Assembly (NCBI RefSeq): GCF_013140855.1
Contig: NZ_JABBPG010000001.1
Coordinates: 620,001 to 684,000 of the forward strand
Reading direction: 5' to 3'
Length of the DNA stretch: 64,000 nucleotides
Source: Pseudoalteromonas caenipelagi
GTDB taxonomy: Bacteria > Pseudomonadota > Gammaproteobacteria > Enterobacterales > Alteromonadaceae
Shown: piece by piece, positions 9,893 through 19,927 of the stretch
Layout of the letters: each line of letters opens with the position of its first letter
Position numbering within the stretch: position 1 is the first letter of the stretch
Made by a program: the position numbers and the translations under genes
The notes under the pieces: model-generated
What the model was told of the DNA's origin: nothing
The model's database searches: none
Seen by the model: only the letters and a program-made list of their open reading frames with translations

Positions 9893-10521
9893 TAGCTGCT
9901 AACCCGAAAATAAAACTGCTCAAGCGCAACTAAAATGTCTGCGTGAACTTTTTCTATCGGCTGATCTGCATTGATCACTACACAACATTCATCTTGTTGT
10001 GCCAACTGTAAATATCTTGCTCTAGTTCGCTCAAAAAAGCTTAATGTTTCTAACTCTATTCGGTCTAATTCACCACGCCCCTTCGCTCGTTCTAACCCTA
10101 TTGCAGGAGGGATATCTAAGTAAAGAGTCAGATCAGGTCTAAGTCCATGCAGCACTATTTTCGATAACGCATTAAGTGTATCAGGTGCCAAACCTCTGCC
10201 ACCACCTTGATATGCTTGTGAAGACATGTCGTGTCTATCACCGAGCACCCATTTACCCTGTTTTAGCGCTGGTCGAATAACGTTATGTAATAATTGTGCT
10301 CTTGCTGCATACATTAGCAATAGTTCAGTTTCACTAGCGACACGCTCTTCATGTTGCTGTTTGATTAAATTGCGTAACTGCTCGGCCAATGGCGTACCAC
10401 CTGGCTCTCTGGTTTGTACAAAGTCAATGTGGTGCTGTTGCAAAAACTGCTTGCATATCGCCATCGCAGTCGACTTTCCGGCACCTTCTAAGCCTTCAAT
10501 TACAATAAATTTAGCTGTCAT
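9892..10521 (-). CDS. tmk: Thymidylate kinase
   Basis: A 209-residue cytoplasmic kinase that phosphorylates dTMP to dTDP. Visible: P-loop GLEGAGKST at about residue 9, the [12 protein letters not shown] segment, the DRH motif in [18 protein letters not shown] near 94, and an R-rich LID ([12 protein letters not shown]). The length is normal. The start overlaps the end of mltG by 11 bases. Part of the mltG-tmk-holB run. Confidence 0.96.
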   Translation of the reverse strand: MTAKFIVIEGLEGAGKSTAMAICKQFLQQHHIDFVQTREPGGTPLAEQLRNLIKQQHEERVASETELLLMYAARAQLLHNVIRPALKQGKWVLGDRHDMSSQAYQGGGRGLAPDTLNALSKIVLHGLRPDLTLYLDIPPAIGLERAKGRGELDRIELETLSFFERTRARYLQLAQQDECCVVINADQPIEKVHADILVALEQFYFRVSS

Positions 10522-11500
10522 TGTTTCTCTTTAAAATATACTTTTGAACCGCTTGATTATGTTCTCGCAAGCTCTTTGAAAAGTGATGCTGACCGTCACC
10601 TTTTGATACAAAATAATAATAAGGTGTTTGCGCAGGCTGCGTTGCCGCATAAATTGCATCTGCGGAGGGCATAGCAATCGGAGTTGGCGGTAAACCTTTA
10701 ATTCTATATGTATTATAAGGCGTATATTGCCTTAAATCGCGACGCTTTATATCACCATCAAATTCTTGCCCTAGCCCATAAATAACCGTCGGATCAGTTT
10801 GCAGGCGCATATTCTTATTCAAGCGATTCACAAAAACTGACGCTATGGTCGCGCGCTCAGGCGCGTAGCCCGTTTCTTTTTCGATGATCGAGGCTAATAT
10901 TAAGGCTTGATATGGTGTTTCTAAAGGTAAAGGAGCAGCTCGTTGCTGCCATGCTTGCTCTAATACCTGCTGCATTTTAATGTTGGCCCGCTTAAGCAAT
11001 GCAGAAGCCTTGGTATACGCTTCGTAGTGATAAGTCTCTGGCAGCAACCACCCTTCAGGTTCGCTGTCTATTTGCAACTGTGCCAGTAATTGTTGTTTAT
11101 CATTTGAAAAAACAATATAAGGACTGCTTTTAAGCTTGCTCAAAACATCGTTAAATGTCTCCCCGGCAATAATCGTGAAACTAAACTGCTTTTGCTCACC
11201 ACGATGAATTTTTGATATCGCATCTAAAACACGCAAATTGCGTAGTTCATAAACACCTGCCTTTAAATGGAAAAGCTGCGGGACAAACTTAGCATAAACT
11301 TGATACTTAAAACATGAATGGATAAACCCTTGGCGCTGCCAATCGTTGCAAAGCCGGTTAAAACCGACTCCAGATTTTACTTCGTATAAATCAGAGTTTA
11401 TTTTCAGAGTTTCTTTTTGTATGGCTGCAAACTGATAATATACCAAAGCACTTGTCACCATTAGCAACAAAACTAAAATCAGTGAAATTTTTTTAATCAT
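10511..11500 (-). CDS. mltG: Endolytic murein transglycosylase
   Basis: A 329-residue inner-membrane protein that cleaves nascent glycan strands and sets their length. An N-terminal anchor (residues about 5-23, rich in L, I, V) is followed by a LysM-like segment and the YceG catalytic domain; the catalytic glutamate lies in [12 protein letters not shown], followed by [20 protein letters not shown], a hallmark stretch. Start and pabC stop overlap by four bases (ATGA type). Position between pabC and tmk is the same as in E. coli (yceG). Confidence 0.95.
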   Translation of the reverse strand: MIKKISLILVLLLMVTSALVYYQFAAIQKETLKINSDLYEVKSGVGFNRLCNDWQRQGFIHSCFKYQVYAKFVPQLFHLKAGVYELRNLRVLDAISKIHRGEQKQFSFTIIAGETFNDVLSKLKSSPYIVFSNDKQQLLAQLQIDSEPEGWLLPETYHYEAYTKASALLKRANIKMQQVLEQAWQQRAAPLPLETPYQALILASIIEKETGYAPERATIASVFVNRLNKNMRLQTDPTVIYGLGQEFDGDIKRRDLRQYTPYNTYRIKGLPPTPIAMPSADAIYAATQPAQTPYYYFVSKGDGQHHFSKSLREHNQAVQKYILKRNNDS

Positions 11501-12282
11501 AACATCCCTGACTCTAATTGAGTTTTGAGCCGTTGTGCAAGAGTTAGATTAAATTTGTGATCACCAATGCTATGGACAAACGCACATTCAAGTAAACTGT
11601 TGCAGACAAGCAAGGCATCAAAATCAGTGAGCATTTGTTTTGGAAAGGATATTTTTTCAATGCGGTTTAATGTCGACAAATGCTGTAAATAAACCCCTTC
11701 GATACCACAGCGGTCTAATTTGGGCGTAAATGCCTTACCATCTTTAATGGCAATAAGGTTTCCGACAGACGTTTCTATCACATGGTCATCTATATCACAG
11801 ACTAACACATCGTCACAGTCGTATTTGCTCGCATCTTGCTTTATAAGCACCTGCTCTAAACGATTAAGGGTTTTTAAGCCAGCAAGCAAAGGCTGATGTC
11901 CAAGTTTTATAACACTGAACTGTAACTTTAACCCACGTTGTTGTAGTGCTTTATAGTGAGCAGGAAACTCAGATGTTTGAATGATAACACTTGGTTGCGC
12001 ATCATTTGGCGGTAGGTAGCCTCTGCCACCTGTGCCACGCGTTACCATAATTTTTAAAACGCAGTGCGACATTGTATGACATGTTTTCTTACAGGTACTT
12101 TCCAGGCGCGACCAATTTAGCTCAGGAAAATGTAACCGCTGTTGGCAGTTTTTAAGGCGCTCTTTATGCAATTGCCAAAGCAAAATTTGCCCATCTTTAA
12201 CCTGTGCTGTGGTAAAAAAGCCATCACCGTAGAGCAAACCTCGGTCTAAAATGGATATCGAATCCGCTTGAATAATTTCCAT
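11497..12282 (-). CDS. pabC: Aminodeoxychorismate lyase
   Basis: A 261-residue PLP enzyme of fold type IV that releases pyruvate from aminodeoxychorismate to give p-aminobenzoate for folate. The start region LDRGLLYGDGFFTT is typical, the PLP lysine lies in GLKTLNRLEQVL near residue 140, and ETSVGNLIAI holds the conserved E/N stretch. It follows a terminator behind fabF and overlaps mltG by four bases. The neighbouring order fabF-pabC-mltG is conserved in enterobacteria and vibrios, which supports PabC over branched-chain aminotransferase or D-amino acid transaminase. Confidence 0.93.
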   Translation of the reverse strand: MEIIQADSISILDRGLLYGDGFFTTAQVKDGQILLWQLHKERLKNCQQRLHFPELNWSRLESTCKKTCHTMSHCVLKIMVTRGTGGRGYLPPNDAQPSVIIQTSEFPAHYKALQQRGLKLQFSVIKLGHQPLLAGLKTLNRLEQVLIKQDASKYDCDDVLVCDIDDHVIETSVGNLIAIKDGKAFTPKLDRCGIEGVYLQHLSTLNRIEKISFPKQMLTDFDALLVCNSLLECAFVHSIGDHKFNLTLAQRLKTQLESGML

Positions 12283-12293
12283 ATGTCACCCAC

Positions 12294-12320
12294 AAAAAAG
12301 CCCGGCAATGCCAGGCTCTT
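12294..12320 (-). terminator. Terminator behind fabF
   Basis: On the minus strand the bases form a stem AGCCTGGC / GCCGGGCT (one U-G pair) with an ATT loop, then six T. It sits between the fabF stop and the pabC start, so it would lower, not necessarily abolish, transcription into pabC and the genes beyond. Confidence 0.75.
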
Positions 12321-12340
12321 CATTTTATGCCTAAACAGCA

Positions 12341-13579
12341 TTATACCTTTTTAAACAGCAACGAGCCATTAGTTCCACCAAACCCGAACGAATTACACAA
12401 GGCATATTCAAGTTTTGCGTCCCTTGCTGTATGAGGCACATAATCTAGATCACACCCTTCATCTGGATTATCTAGGTTTATGGTTGGTGTTACCTGCTGG
12501 TTTACCAACGAAAGCGCAGTGATAATAGATTCAACGGAACCTGCTGCTCCCAGTAAGTGTCCCATCATAGATTTAGACGAACTCACCATAACCTTGCCAG
12601 CTGCATCGCTAAAAATTGACTTTACTGCTTGCGTTTCCGCTTTATCACCTGCGTGAGTAGACGTTCCGTGCGCGTTAATGTAGCCGACCTGCTCTGCATT
12701 TATTCCCGCATCGTTCAATGCGTTCTTCATTGCTAACGCGGCACCGGCACCATTTTCTGGGGGAGATGTCATGTGATAAGCATCACCGCTCATACCAAAA
12801 CCGACTAATTCAGCATAAATCTTAGCCCCGCGAGCTTTCGCATGTTCGTACTCTTCGAGTACCATCACACCTGCACCGTCAGCCAAAACAAAACCATCAC
12901 GGTCTTTATCCCAAGGACGAGATGCAGCTTGCGGGTCATCATTACGCGACGACAAAGCACGAGCTGCGCAAAAACCGCCCATACCTATCGGTGTAGATGC
13001 TTTCTCAGCACCACCAGCAACCATAGCATCAGCATCGCCATAGGCAATCATACGCGCTGCATGACCAATATTATGCAAACCTGTTGTACAAGCCGTTACG
13101 ATTGAAATGTTTGGACCACGTAGATTGTGCATAATCGACAAATGACCTGAGATCATATTGATGATCGTCGATGGCACATAAAAAGGAGATAGTTTTCGAG
13201 GTCCACTGTTTAATAGTTTGATGTGGTTTTCTTCAATCAAAGTTAAACCACCAATCCCAGAGCCAACAGCTACGCCAACTCGATGGGCATTTTCATCAGT
13301 CACTTCGAGACCTGAATCTTTAATTGCCTGTACACCAGCGGCGATACCATACTGGATAAATAAATCCATTTTTTTGGTTTCTTTTTTTTCCATGTACTGG
13401 GTGGCATCAAAGTCGTTGACTAGGCCTGCAAACTTGGTTGAAAAAGAAGATGTATCAAAGTGAGTGATGTTTTCGATGCCACTACGGCCATCTAATAAGC
13501 CCTGCCAGGTTGATGCTACATCATTACCCAGCGGCGTCAACATACCCAAGCCAGTTACTACGACTCGACGTTTAGCCAC
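12341..13579 (-). CDS. fabF: 3-oxoacyl-ACP synthase II (KAS II)
   Basis: A 412-residue condensing enzyme that elongates acyl-ACP, including palmitoleoyl-ACP. The catalytic triad is clear: the Cys in [11 protein letters not shown] near residue 160, His in GTSTHAGD near 300 and His in MGHLLGAAG near 337. I start at the GTG at 13579, giving [12 protein letters not shown], the usual FabF N terminus, with GGAGG five to six bases upstream. A TTG at 13591 in the same frame would place the start inside that ribosome site. Separated from acpP by a strong terminator-like stem. Confidence 0.96.
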   Translation of the reverse strand: MAKRRVVVTGLGMLTPLGNDVASTWQGLLDGRSGIENITHFDTSSFSTKFAGLVNDFDATQYMEKKETKKMDLFIQYGIAAGVQAIKDSGLEVTDENAHRVGVAVGSGIGGLTLIEENHIKLLNSGPRKLSPFYVPSTIINMISGHLSIMHNLRGPNISIVTACTTGLHNIGHAARMIAYGDADAMVAGGAEKASTPIGMGGFCAARALSSRNDDPQAASRPWDKDRDGFVLADGAGVMVLEEYEHAKARGAKIYAELVGFGMSGDAYHMTSPPENGAGAALAMKNALNDAGINAEQVGYINAHGTSTHAGDKAETQAVKSIFSDAAGKVMVSSSKSMMGHLLGAAGSVESIITALSLVNQQVTPTINLDNPDEGCDLDYVPHTARDAKLEYALCNSFGFGGTNGSLLFKKV

Positions 13580-13616
13580 GGTTTCCTCCAAAAAGGGATT
13601 ATTATTTTATGAGGGG

Positions 13617-13648
13617 ATAAAAAAACTAAGGGCAGCGAGCGCTGCCCC
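13617..13648 (-). terminator. Attenuating terminator between acpP and fabF
   Basis: GGGCAGC / GCTGCCC arms at 13630-13647 with a four-base loop, followed on the minus strand by TTAG and seven T. It lies in the gap after the acpP stop. In other gammaproteobacteria acpP is expressed far above fabF, and a partial terminator here would account for that. Confidence 0.85.
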
Positions 13649-13661
13649 GAGTGTCCGCTAA

Positions 13662-13898
13662 TTACTCAGCGTGAGCAGTAACGTAATCGATCGCTGCTTG
13701 AACAGTAGTGATTTTCTCTGCTTCTTCGTCAGGGATCTCAGTATCGAACTCTTCTTCAAGAGCCATTACAAGTTCAACAGTATCAAGAGAGTCAGCACCT
13801 AAATCGTCTACGAAAGACGCTTCAGATTTTACTTCTTCTTCTTTAACACCTAGTTGCTCGATAATGATTTTTTTTACGCGTTCTTGAATATCGCTCAT
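13662..13898 (-). CDS. acpP: Acyl carrier protein
   Basis: A 78-residue acidic carrier for growing acyl chains. The phosphopantetheine serine is S37 in DDLGADSLD. Length and composition are those of E. coli AcpP, to which it is nearly identical in the middle helix. A good ribosome site (AAAGGA) lies upstream, and its own promoter is proposed at 13949-13977, in addition to read-through from fabG. Confidence 0.98.
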   Translation of the reverse strand: MSDIQERVKKIIIEQLGVKEEEVKSEASFVDDLGADSLDTVELVMALEEEFDTEIPDEEAEKITTVQAAIDYVTAHAE

Positions 13899-13948
13899 TC
13901 TTCTTTCCTTTATTAAAACGCATTTGCGTTATTTTCAGATTGCGGCGT

Positions 13949-13977
13949 AGTTTACGGCGCATAATACTGTGATTCAA
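13949..13977 (-). promoter_or_regulatory. Candidate sigma-70 promoter of acpP
   Basis: On the minus strand TTGAAT and TAAACT are separated by exactly 17 bases, about 50 bases before the acpP start codon. Each box matches the consensus at four of six positions. The 219-base gap upstream of acpP, unusual in this tightly packed operon, fits a separate acpP promoter. This is read by eye only. Confidence 0.5.
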
Positions 13978-14071
13978 GGATTTGCTCAGAAATTTTTATC
14001 TGGTCAAACCTCTTAGCTAATATTTTCTACTTTTATCGCTTATTTTCATAGCAATTTCAAGTAAGTTTGCA

Positions 14072-14113
14072 GCAAGATCACAAAAAATTAAAATGCTTGA
14101 TTGTGATCTTTGC
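14072..14113 (-). terminator. Stem-loop behind fabG
   Basis: Arms GATCACA (14076-14082) and TGTGATC (14102-14108), extended outward by GCAA and TTGC with one extra base, with an AT-rich loop. It lies just behind the fabG stop. The stem is long but lacks a clean T tract on the minus strand, so it may be an RNA stabiliser or processing site as well as a terminator. Confidence 0.45.
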
Positions 14114-14117
14114 AACT

Positions 14118-14864
14118 TTATACCATGTACATCGCGCCATTTACGTGCAATGTCTCACCAGATACGTACGCAGCAGCGTCAGAAGCTAGATAACATACTG
14201 CCGCAGCAATCTCTTCAGGCTGCCCTAAACGTCCTGCAGGTACATTGGCTAGCGTAGCCGCTTTTTGCTCGTCTGTTAACTCATCGGTCATATCTGTTTG
14301 AATAAAACCAGGAGCTACAACATTAACTGTAATACCACGAGAGGCTACTTCACGTGCTAAAGACTTAGAAAAACCTATAACACCTGCTTTGGCAGCTGCA
14401 TAATTAGCTTGACCCGCATTACCCATGGTACCTACAACTGAGCCAATATTAATAATGCGGCCACACTTTTTCTTCATCATAGGACGTAACACAGCCTTTG
14501 AAAGTCGATATATTGAACTCAAATTAGTATCAATAATATCGTCCCACTCACTGTCTTTCATGCGCATGAGTAAATTATCGCGGGTGATACCTGCATTGTT
14601 TACGAGTACATCGATATCACCTAGATCAGCCTTAATCGCGGCCAATGTATCTGTAATCGAGTCAACATCGGTAACATTTAAAGCGTAACCTTTACCCTTG
14701 CTTCCTAAGTATTCACTAATTTTTCCTGCACCAGATTCACTCGTAGCAGTACCAGCTACTTTTGCACCTTGTGCCACTAATGCATTTGCAACCGCTTTAC
14801 CAATACCACGACTGGCGCCTGTTACTAAAACTACTTTACCTTCTAAAGAAAATAATTTACTCAT
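14118..14864 (-). CDS. fabG: 3-oxoacyl-ACP reductase
   Basis: A 248-residue short-chain dehydrogenase that reduces 3-oxoacyl-ACP with NADPH. Cofactor motif TGASRGIGKAVA near residue 14, NNAG near 90, catalytic Ser in INIGSVVG near 140 and YAAAKAG near 154. Length is normal. It sits between fabD (19-base gap) and acpP, the conserved place for FabG, which separates it from the many paralogous dehydrogenases. Confidence 0.97.
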   Translation of the reverse strand: MSKLFSLEGKVVLVTGASRGIGKAVANALVAQGAKVAGTATSESGAGKISEYLGSKGKGYALNVTDVDSITDTLAAIKADLGDIDVLVNNAGITRDNLLMRMKDSEWDDIIDTNLSSIYRLSKAVLRPMMKKKCGRIINIGSVVGTMGNAGQANYAAAKAGVIGFSKSLAREVASRGITVNVVAPGFIQTDMTDELTDEQKAATLANVPAGRLGQPEEIAAAVCYLASDAAAYVSGETLHVNGAMYMV

Positions 14865-14883
14865 CGTCCTAATTCTTCTCTTG

Positions 14884-15810
14884 TTATTTTGCTGTCGCTA
14901 TAGATGCTGTGTCGTTGACCGCACTACAGGCAACAGATTTGTCAATACGCTTAACTAAACCAGTGATCACTTTCCCTGGTCCAAATTCATATGCTTGCTC
15001 AATACCTTGTTTCGCTAATGATTGCACTGTCTCAGTCCATCGCACTGGGCTATACAACTGACGAATTAGTGCATCTTTAATTTCTTGTTCTGAGTTAGCT
15101 ACCGTAACATCGACATTATTAATAACATCACATGCTGCGGCATTAAAATTCAGATTTGCCAAATCCGCTGCAAGCTTGTCTGCTGCAGGTTTCATAAGAG
15201 CGCAATGCGAAGGAACACTTACTGCCAATGGTAATGCACGCTTTGCGCCTGCTGCTTTGCAAGCCTCAGAAGCACGCTCAACAGCTTCCTTATGACCAGC
15301 TATCACCACTTGACCTGGTGAATTATAGTTTACCGGAGAAACAACTTGGTCTCCCGCAGATTCTACGCATGCTTGTTCAATAGCTTGATCTTCAAGACCA
15401 ATGATTGCAGCCATTGAGCCCACACCTGCAGGTACTGCTTCTTGCATATATAGACCACGTTTTTCAACCAAGATGACAGCATCGCTCAAAGACATAACAC
15501 CAGCACAAACCAACGCTGAATATTCACCTAAACTGTGACCTGCCATGATAACGTCTTTACCTTGGTTGTTTTGCAACCAGTCTCTGTAAATAGCAACACT
15601 TGAAGTCAATAGCGCAGGCTGTGTACGGTGGGTTTGATTAAGCTCTTCTTCCGGTCCTGTCAAAACCAACGCAGCAAGATCGTACCCTAGTGCTGCTGAT
15701 GCCTCCGAAAATGTTTGCTTTGCAACTTCGGATGTTTCTAATAGCTCTGACAACATGCCAACGGTTTGAGACCCTTGGCCTGGAAATAAAAGTGCAATTT
15801 TTTGTGACAT
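14884..15810 (-). CDS. fabD: Malonyl-CoA:ACP transacylase
   Basis: A 308-residue enzyme that moves malonyl groups from CoA to ACP. The nucleophile is the Ser in GHSLGEYSALV near residue 92; FPGQGSQ occurs at residues 10-16, and the catalytic His lies in VSVPSHCALM near 200. It follows plsX by only 53 bases; no fabH lies between, in contrast to E. coli and Vibrio. Confidence 0.97.
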   Translation of the reverse strand: MSQKIALLFPGQGSQTVGMLSELLETSEVAKQTFSEASAALGYDLAALVLTGPEEELNQTHRTQPALLTSSVAIYRDWLQNNQGKDVIMAGHSLGEYSALVCAGVMSLSDAVILVEKRGLYMQEAVPAGVGSMAAIIGLEDQAIEQACVESAGDQVVSPVNYNSPGQVVIAGHKEAVERASEACKAAGAKRALPLAVSVPSHCALMKPAADKLAADLANLNFNAAACDVINNVDVTVANSEQEIKDALIRQLYSPVRWTETVQSLAKQGIEQAYEFGPGKVITGLVKRIDKSVACSAVNDTASIATAK

Positions 15811-15863
15811 ATAGTGCTCTTCTAGTAATAGTTACGCCACGTATATTCTATACAACAAATTAA

Positions 15864-16916
15864 CTATTTGCTGATTGACGATGGCGGATGTTCTGATTTT
15901 GATGCAATCTGCTCAAAAGTAGCTTGAATTTTCTCGGGAATGCGGCGTTCAACTTCTCGGGCGGCTTCCTCAATCGCTGCAAGAAATGCTTTACTTGAAG
16001 CATTTCCATGGCTCTTCACAACAATGCCCCGCAATCCTACCAAACTTGCGCCGTTATACTGGTCGGGGTTCACCCTTTTATATAGTTTTTTTATTATTGG
16101 CCGTAATACAAAGGCTATCAAACGGTAAAAAGCATGTTTTTTCAGCGCCTTTGTAAATTTATACATTATAAGTTTAGCTATTCCTTCACAGGTTTTGAGT
16201 GCAACATTACCAACGAACCCTTCACACACTATAACGTCAGCTTTGCCGGTAAACATGTCACTCCCCTCACAATACCCTTGATAATTGATATGCGGTGACG
16301 CTTTCATCATAACAGCCGCTTGTTTAATACCTTCATGTCCCTTGATATCTTCAGAGCCAATATTAAGCAAGCACACTTTGGGTTTTGCGATATCCAATGC
16401 TTGACCTGCAACGATTGAGCCCATAATGCCAAACTCAAACAGCGTTTGTGCATCACAGTGTACATTTGCGCCTAAGTCTAGTAGGTAAACGGGTTGTTTT
16501 TTTTCTGTCGGAACCGAAGAAATTAGCGCAGGTCTTTTTATACCCGGCAACATTTTTAATACATAATGTGCCATGAAGAATAATGCCCCTGTGTTTCCTG
16601 CACTAACACAAGCTTGGGCTTCACCTGATTTCACTAAATCCAATGCCACACGCATAGAAGATGCTTTTTTATTTCTTAAAGCAAGCGCAGGTTCACAGCT
16701 GTTAGTGACAACTTCTGTGCAATGTTTAATGATTAATCTAGGATGATTGAGAGAGTCTAATTTGCTTAACCCTTCGTTGATAACGGCTTCATTACCACAA
16801 AGGAGTAGCATTAAATTGGGATGCTTATTTACAGCAGCGATTGCTGCGGGGATAGATGAACGGGGGCCGTAATCGCCCCCCATCATATCTAACGCTATGG
16901 TTAGATGAGTCAGCAT
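15864..16916 (-). CDS. plsX: Phosphate acyltransferase PlsX
   Basis: A 350-residue enzyme that makes acyl-phosphate from acyl-ACP for phospholipid synthesis. Recognised by [11 protein letters not shown] at residues 8-18, [17 protein letters not shown] near 103 and [15 protein letters not shown] near 230. It follows rpmF by 11 bases. The C-terminal residues ([10 protein letters not shown]) extend a little past the usual end. Confidence 0.96.
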   Translation of the reverse strand: MLTHLTIALDMMGGDYGPRSSIPAAIAAVNKHPNLMLLLCGNEAVINEGLSKLDSLNHPRLIIKHCTEVVTNSCEPALALRNKKASSMRVALDLVKSGEAQACVSAGNTGALFFMAHYVLKMLPGIKRPALISSVPTEKKQPVYLLDLGANVHCDAQTLFEFGIMGSIVAGQALDIAKPKVCLLNIGSEDIKGHEGIKQAAVMMKASPHINYQGYCEGSDMFTGKADVIVCEGFVGNVALKTCEGIAKLIMYKFTKALKKHAFYRLIAFVLRPIIKKLYKRVNPDQYNGASLVGLRGIVVKSHGNASSKAFLAAIEEAAREVERRIPEKIQATFEQIASKSEHPPSSISK

Positions 16917-16927
16917 AAAGCAATCTC

Positions 16928-17098
16928 TTAGTTAGAAATTACTTTAACGCCTTTGTAGTAACCATCTGCAGTCACGTGGTGACGACGGTGAGTCTCACCT
17001 GAAACTTGATCTACAGTTAAAGCTGGTCCACTGATTGCATCGTGTGAACGACGCATGCCACGACGTGCGCGAGACTTTTTGCTTTTTTGTACTGCCAT
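16928..17098 (-). CDS. rpmF: 50S ribosomal protein L32 (bL32)
   Basis: A 56-residue basic protein, [18 protein letters not shown] at the start and ending GVKVISN, on the minus strand between yceD and plsX. This yceD-rpmF-plsX order is conserved across the Proteobacteria. The non-zinc form: no cysteines are present. Ribosome site and 10-base gap to yceD fit an operon. Confidence 0.97.
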   Translation of the reverse strand: MAVQKSKKSRARRGMRRSHDAISGPALTVDQVSGETHRRHHVTADGYYKGVKVISN

Positions 17099-17108
17099 TA
17101 GCCTTCTC

Positions 17109-17633
17109 CTAAGAATCTTTCTTAAGTTGTTTTAAAATTTCAAATGGATTTGGTTTGTTCTCTTGCGACTCTATCTCTCCGAAGCTGGCAGGCTTCTCAG
17201 AATAAGTGCATGATGCTTCGTTGTGCGTTGGAACTATAGGAACCGCTAAAATCAGCTCGTCTTCAATAAGTTGACGAAGATTGATTTCACCTTCTTCATT
17301 TAGTTCTACCACATCGTAGCAATCGGGGAGATCATCTGACTCTGAACCTAATCCAACTGGAGAATAAGCAAAGTCTTGTACCAAATCCAACCCTAATTCA
17401 TCATTACATCGCTGACAAATAACAGTAAGGTGTGCGCGAATAGTTCCGCTAACAACAACTAACCCTTGCTCATCATTTTTGCAATGAATGTTTACCGCTA
17501 TTTCACCTGATTGATCTTGTACAACTTGCTCTAAACGAGAAAGCTCTTCAAGCTGAACAACACCGTCATAAGTTAGACAACGCTGAGCTGCTCTACAAGG
17601 ATCAAGGGTGATGGGAATTTTCACCTTTTGCAT
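17109..17633 (-). CDS. yceD: YceD family protein (DUF177), rRNA accumulation factor
   Basis: A 174-residue protein of the family linked to 23S rRNA accumulation. The conserved core [13 protein letters not shown] holds one Cys pair (CxxC near residue 93-96), a later Cys occurs in EASCTYSE, and the C terminus ends [13 protein letters not shown], the usual LxxLK ending. It is the first gene of the leftward rpmF-fab transcript and diverges from yceF, so a promoter lies in 17634-17752. Confidence 0.92.
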   Translation of the reverse strand: MQKVKIPITLDPCRAAQRCLTYDGVVQLEELSRLEQVVQDQSGEIAVNIHCKNDEQGLVVVSGTIRAHLTVICQRCNDELGLDLVQDFAYSPVGLGSESDDLPDCYDVVELNEEGEINLRQLIEDELILAVPIVPTHNEASCTYSEKPASFGEIESQENKPNPFEILKQLKKDS

Positions 17634-17752
17634 AGGGGCTGCATCATATAGATAGTTAGTGGCTTAGTCAAAATAAAAATCAAACTTTCCTTTGTTTTTC
17701 GCGTTATTGCGCCCTATCCTTGCAACATATTTAATTCGACCTGCGAGTATCA

Positions 17753-18352
17753 ATGGAAATCCCTCTTATTCTAGCCTCAAGTTCACCATATAGGCAGTCA
17801 ATTTTAAAAAAATTTAACTTACCTTTTGAGAGTTTCTCTCCAGATATAGATGAAACCCCATTTACCAATGAATCAGCCGAGCAACTTGTTATGAGGTTGA
17901 GCGAAGCAAAAGCCAAAAGTGCAAAACAGCATTTTTCTAAAGGACTAGCGATAGGGTCTGATCAAGTGGCTTTGCACAACGGTAAAATACTGGGAAAGCC
18001 ACATACTCGAGAGAATGCAATCAAACAATTAACCGCATTTAGTTCTGATAAAGTAACCTTTTTAACTGGGCTATGCGTATTCGATATTGAAAACAACACC
18101 GCAAACACAATTATTGAGCCATTCTCCGTATATTTTAAAACTCTGTCATTGCAACAAATTGAAGCCTATTGTGATAGTGAACAGCCTTATCAATGTGCAG
18201 GTAGCTTTAAAAGTGAAGGACTGGGAATTTGTTTGTTCGACAAGCTCGTAGGAGACGACCCTAACAGCTTGGTCGGCCTCCCTTTGATCAGACTTAACCA
18301 ATTACTCGCAGAGCGCGGCTTCGACGTGCTGAGTTTGCAGCGTACGCTCTAG
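17753..18352 (+). CDS. yceF: Maf-like 7-methyl-GTP pyrophosphatase
   Basis: A 199-residue nucleotide pyrophosphatase of the Maf fold. The start LILASSSPYRQSIL, the catalytic AIGSDQVAL near residue 70, and CAGSFKSEGLGICLFDKL near 145 match the YceF subgroup, which prefers 7-methyl-GTP, better than YhdE (dTTP). It diverges from yceD, as yceF does in E. coli. Its last 51 bases overlap the end of the convergent HAD gene. Confidence 0.93.
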   Translation: MEIPLILASSSPYRQSILKKFNLPFESFSPDIDETPFTNESAEQLVMRLSEAKAKSAKQHFSKGLAIGSDQVALHNGKILGKPHTRENAIKQLTAFSSDKVTFLTGLCVFDIENNTANTIIEPFSVYFKTLSLQQIEAYCDSEQPYQCAGSFKSEGLGICLFDKLVGDDPNSLVGLPLIRLNQLLAERGFDVLSLQRTL

Positions 18353-18973
18353 TTGTAGGTAGTTTTGACAAACGGCCAGTGCACAACTTTGTGTTAGTTG
18401 TTCAGCACTGGCAGCACCACAACTCATTGCAATTGCATCTATACCTGCATTTTCAGCCATTTTCATATCCAGCAATGAATCACCTATCATCACCGCATCA
18501 TCAACAGCGATATTTAACTCGTCTAAAATTTGATGGATCATGTCTGGACTAGGTTTTGATTGCGCTTCATCGGCTGTGCGCGTCGTTATAAAGCAATCAC
18601 CTAATTTAGTTTGCTCTAACATACGCGTAAGCCCAGCTCTTCCTTTTCCTGTCGCAACAGCAAGTAACACGCCTTTAGCCTTTAAATGGCGGATGTATTG
18701 CTCGGCATAATTAAACAACGGAGTTGCTGTGTTGTCACCGTGTATATATTGATGCTGATATGCGTCGATAAGTTCTGGCCAGTATTTTTTATCATTGGGG
18801 AATAAAGTTGCCACTGCAGTATCTAGAGATAACCCTATTATCGCCGCCGCCTTTTCGTCACAAGGAATAGCAACCCCAACACTTTCCGCCGCCAACTTTA
18901 ATGTGTTTACTATTTTTGGCACTGAGTCCATCACCGTGCCGTCCCAATCAAAAATTACCAGCTTATAACGCAT
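18302..18973 (-). CDS. HAD-superfamily phosphatase (phosphoglycolate phosphatase-like)
   Basis: A 223-residue HAD hydrolase: motif I FDWDGTVMDS at residues 8-17, motif II in LLAVATGKGRAG near 112, Lys in QSKPSPDMI near 146 and motif III MIGDSLLDMKMAENAG near 168. A helical cap lies between motifs I and II. It starts directly behind the rluC stop, so the two are co-transcribed; this pair is common in Alteromonadales and Vibrio. The substrate is not shown. Its 3' end overlaps yceF by 51 bases tail to tail. Confidence 0.9.
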   Translation of the reverse strand: MRYKLVIFDWDGTVMDSVPKIVNTLKLAAESVGVAIPCDEKAAAIIGLSLDTAVATLFPNDKKYWPELIDAYQHQYIHGDNTATPLFNYAEQYIRHLKAKGVLLAVATGKGRAGLTRMLEQTKLGDCFITTRTADEAQSKPSPDMIHQILDELNIAVDDAVMIGDSLLDMKMAENAGIDAIAMSCGAASAEQLTQSCALAVCQNYLQLERTLQTQHVEAALCE

Positions 18974-19927
18974 TCACTCTGCCCTTAATGTTTTTAAGCA
19001 ATTTTCCAATGCTTTATCCAAAGGCGCTTCAACATGTAATGTGGTTTCGGTTTTTGGATGCAAAAAGCGTAAATCATGTGCATGTAAAAATAAACGGCCT
19101 AAACCTCGACTGCGCATTTTTGCGTCAAACACTTGATCTCCATACTTATCATCGCATGCTATGGGATGACCTTTACACTGAGTATGAACACGAATTTGAT
19201 GCGTACGTCCTGTCACAGGTGATGCTTGTACTAAAGTACAATCGCTAAAACGCTCTAAAACTCTGAAACGTGTGTGAGAGGGTTTGCCTTGCTGTTCATC
19301 CACGCGCACCACTCGCTCACCCGATTGCAGTGTATTTTTTCGTAGTGGCTCGGTAACATTCTTTATTTTTGCAGCCCACTGTCCTGTAACCAACGCCCAG
19401 TAGTTCTTTTCCATAGTCTTTTCACGTAGTTGTTCATGAAGACCTTTTAGGATTGAGCGGCGCTTGGAAATAAGTAAACACCCTGATGTATCTCTATCTA
19501 GACGGTGCACTAACTCCAAGTTTTTCTCATCTGGTCTTAATACTCGCAACGCTTCAATAAGCCCATAACTTAAACCACTTCCGCCGTGCACCGCCATACC
19601 TGACGGCTTATTTATAACTATCAAGTAGTTATCTTCAAATATAATGGCATCTTCTAGGGCTGAAATTTTATCTAAATTGCGCGGAACAAACTCGTCTCTT
19701 TCAGCTACTTTGATGGGCGGAATACGAACAAGATCATTTGGCTGAAGGCGATAAACCGGTTTGACACGTTTTTTGTTTACGCGAACTTCTCCCTTTCGCA
19801 AAATTTTATATACCGCACTCTTTGGTACGCCTTTTAGATAGGTTACCAAGAAGTTATCTATACGTTGACCTTCTTGGTCTTCGGTAATAGTAACAAAGCT
19901 AACTTTTAAACCGGACTTTTCTGACAT
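18974..19927 (-). CDS. rluC: 23S rRNA pseudouridine synthase RluC
   Basis: A 317-residue enzyme that makes pseudouridine at 955, 2504 and 2580 of 23S rRNA in E. coli. An N-terminal S4 domain (about residues 18-80) precedes the catalytic domain with the active Asp in HRLDRDTSGCLL near 145; GRTHQIRVH near 240 is also typical. It diverges from rne across a 515-base gap, exactly the arrangement in E. coli, which favours RluC over RluD. Confidence 0.95.
   Translation of the reverse strand: MSEKSGLKVSFVTITEDQEGQRIDNFLVTYLKGVPKSAVYKILRKGEVRVNKKRVKPVYRLQPNDLVRIPPIKVAERDEFVPRNLDKISALEDAIIFEDNYLIVINKPSGMAVHGGSGLSYGLIEALRVLRPDEKNLELVHRLDRDTSGCLLISKRRSILKGLHEQLREKTMEKNYWALVTGQWAAKIKNVTEPLRKNTLQSGERVVRVDEQQGKPSHTRFRVLERFSDCTLVQASPVTGRTHQIRVHTQCKGHPIACDDKYGDQVFDAKMRSRGLGRLFLHAHDLRFLHPKTETTLHVEAPLDKALENCLKTLRAE

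Noticed and set aside
12341..13591. Longer FabF starting at 13591
   Set aside because: The TTG would sit within the GGAGG site that serves the GTG at 13579.
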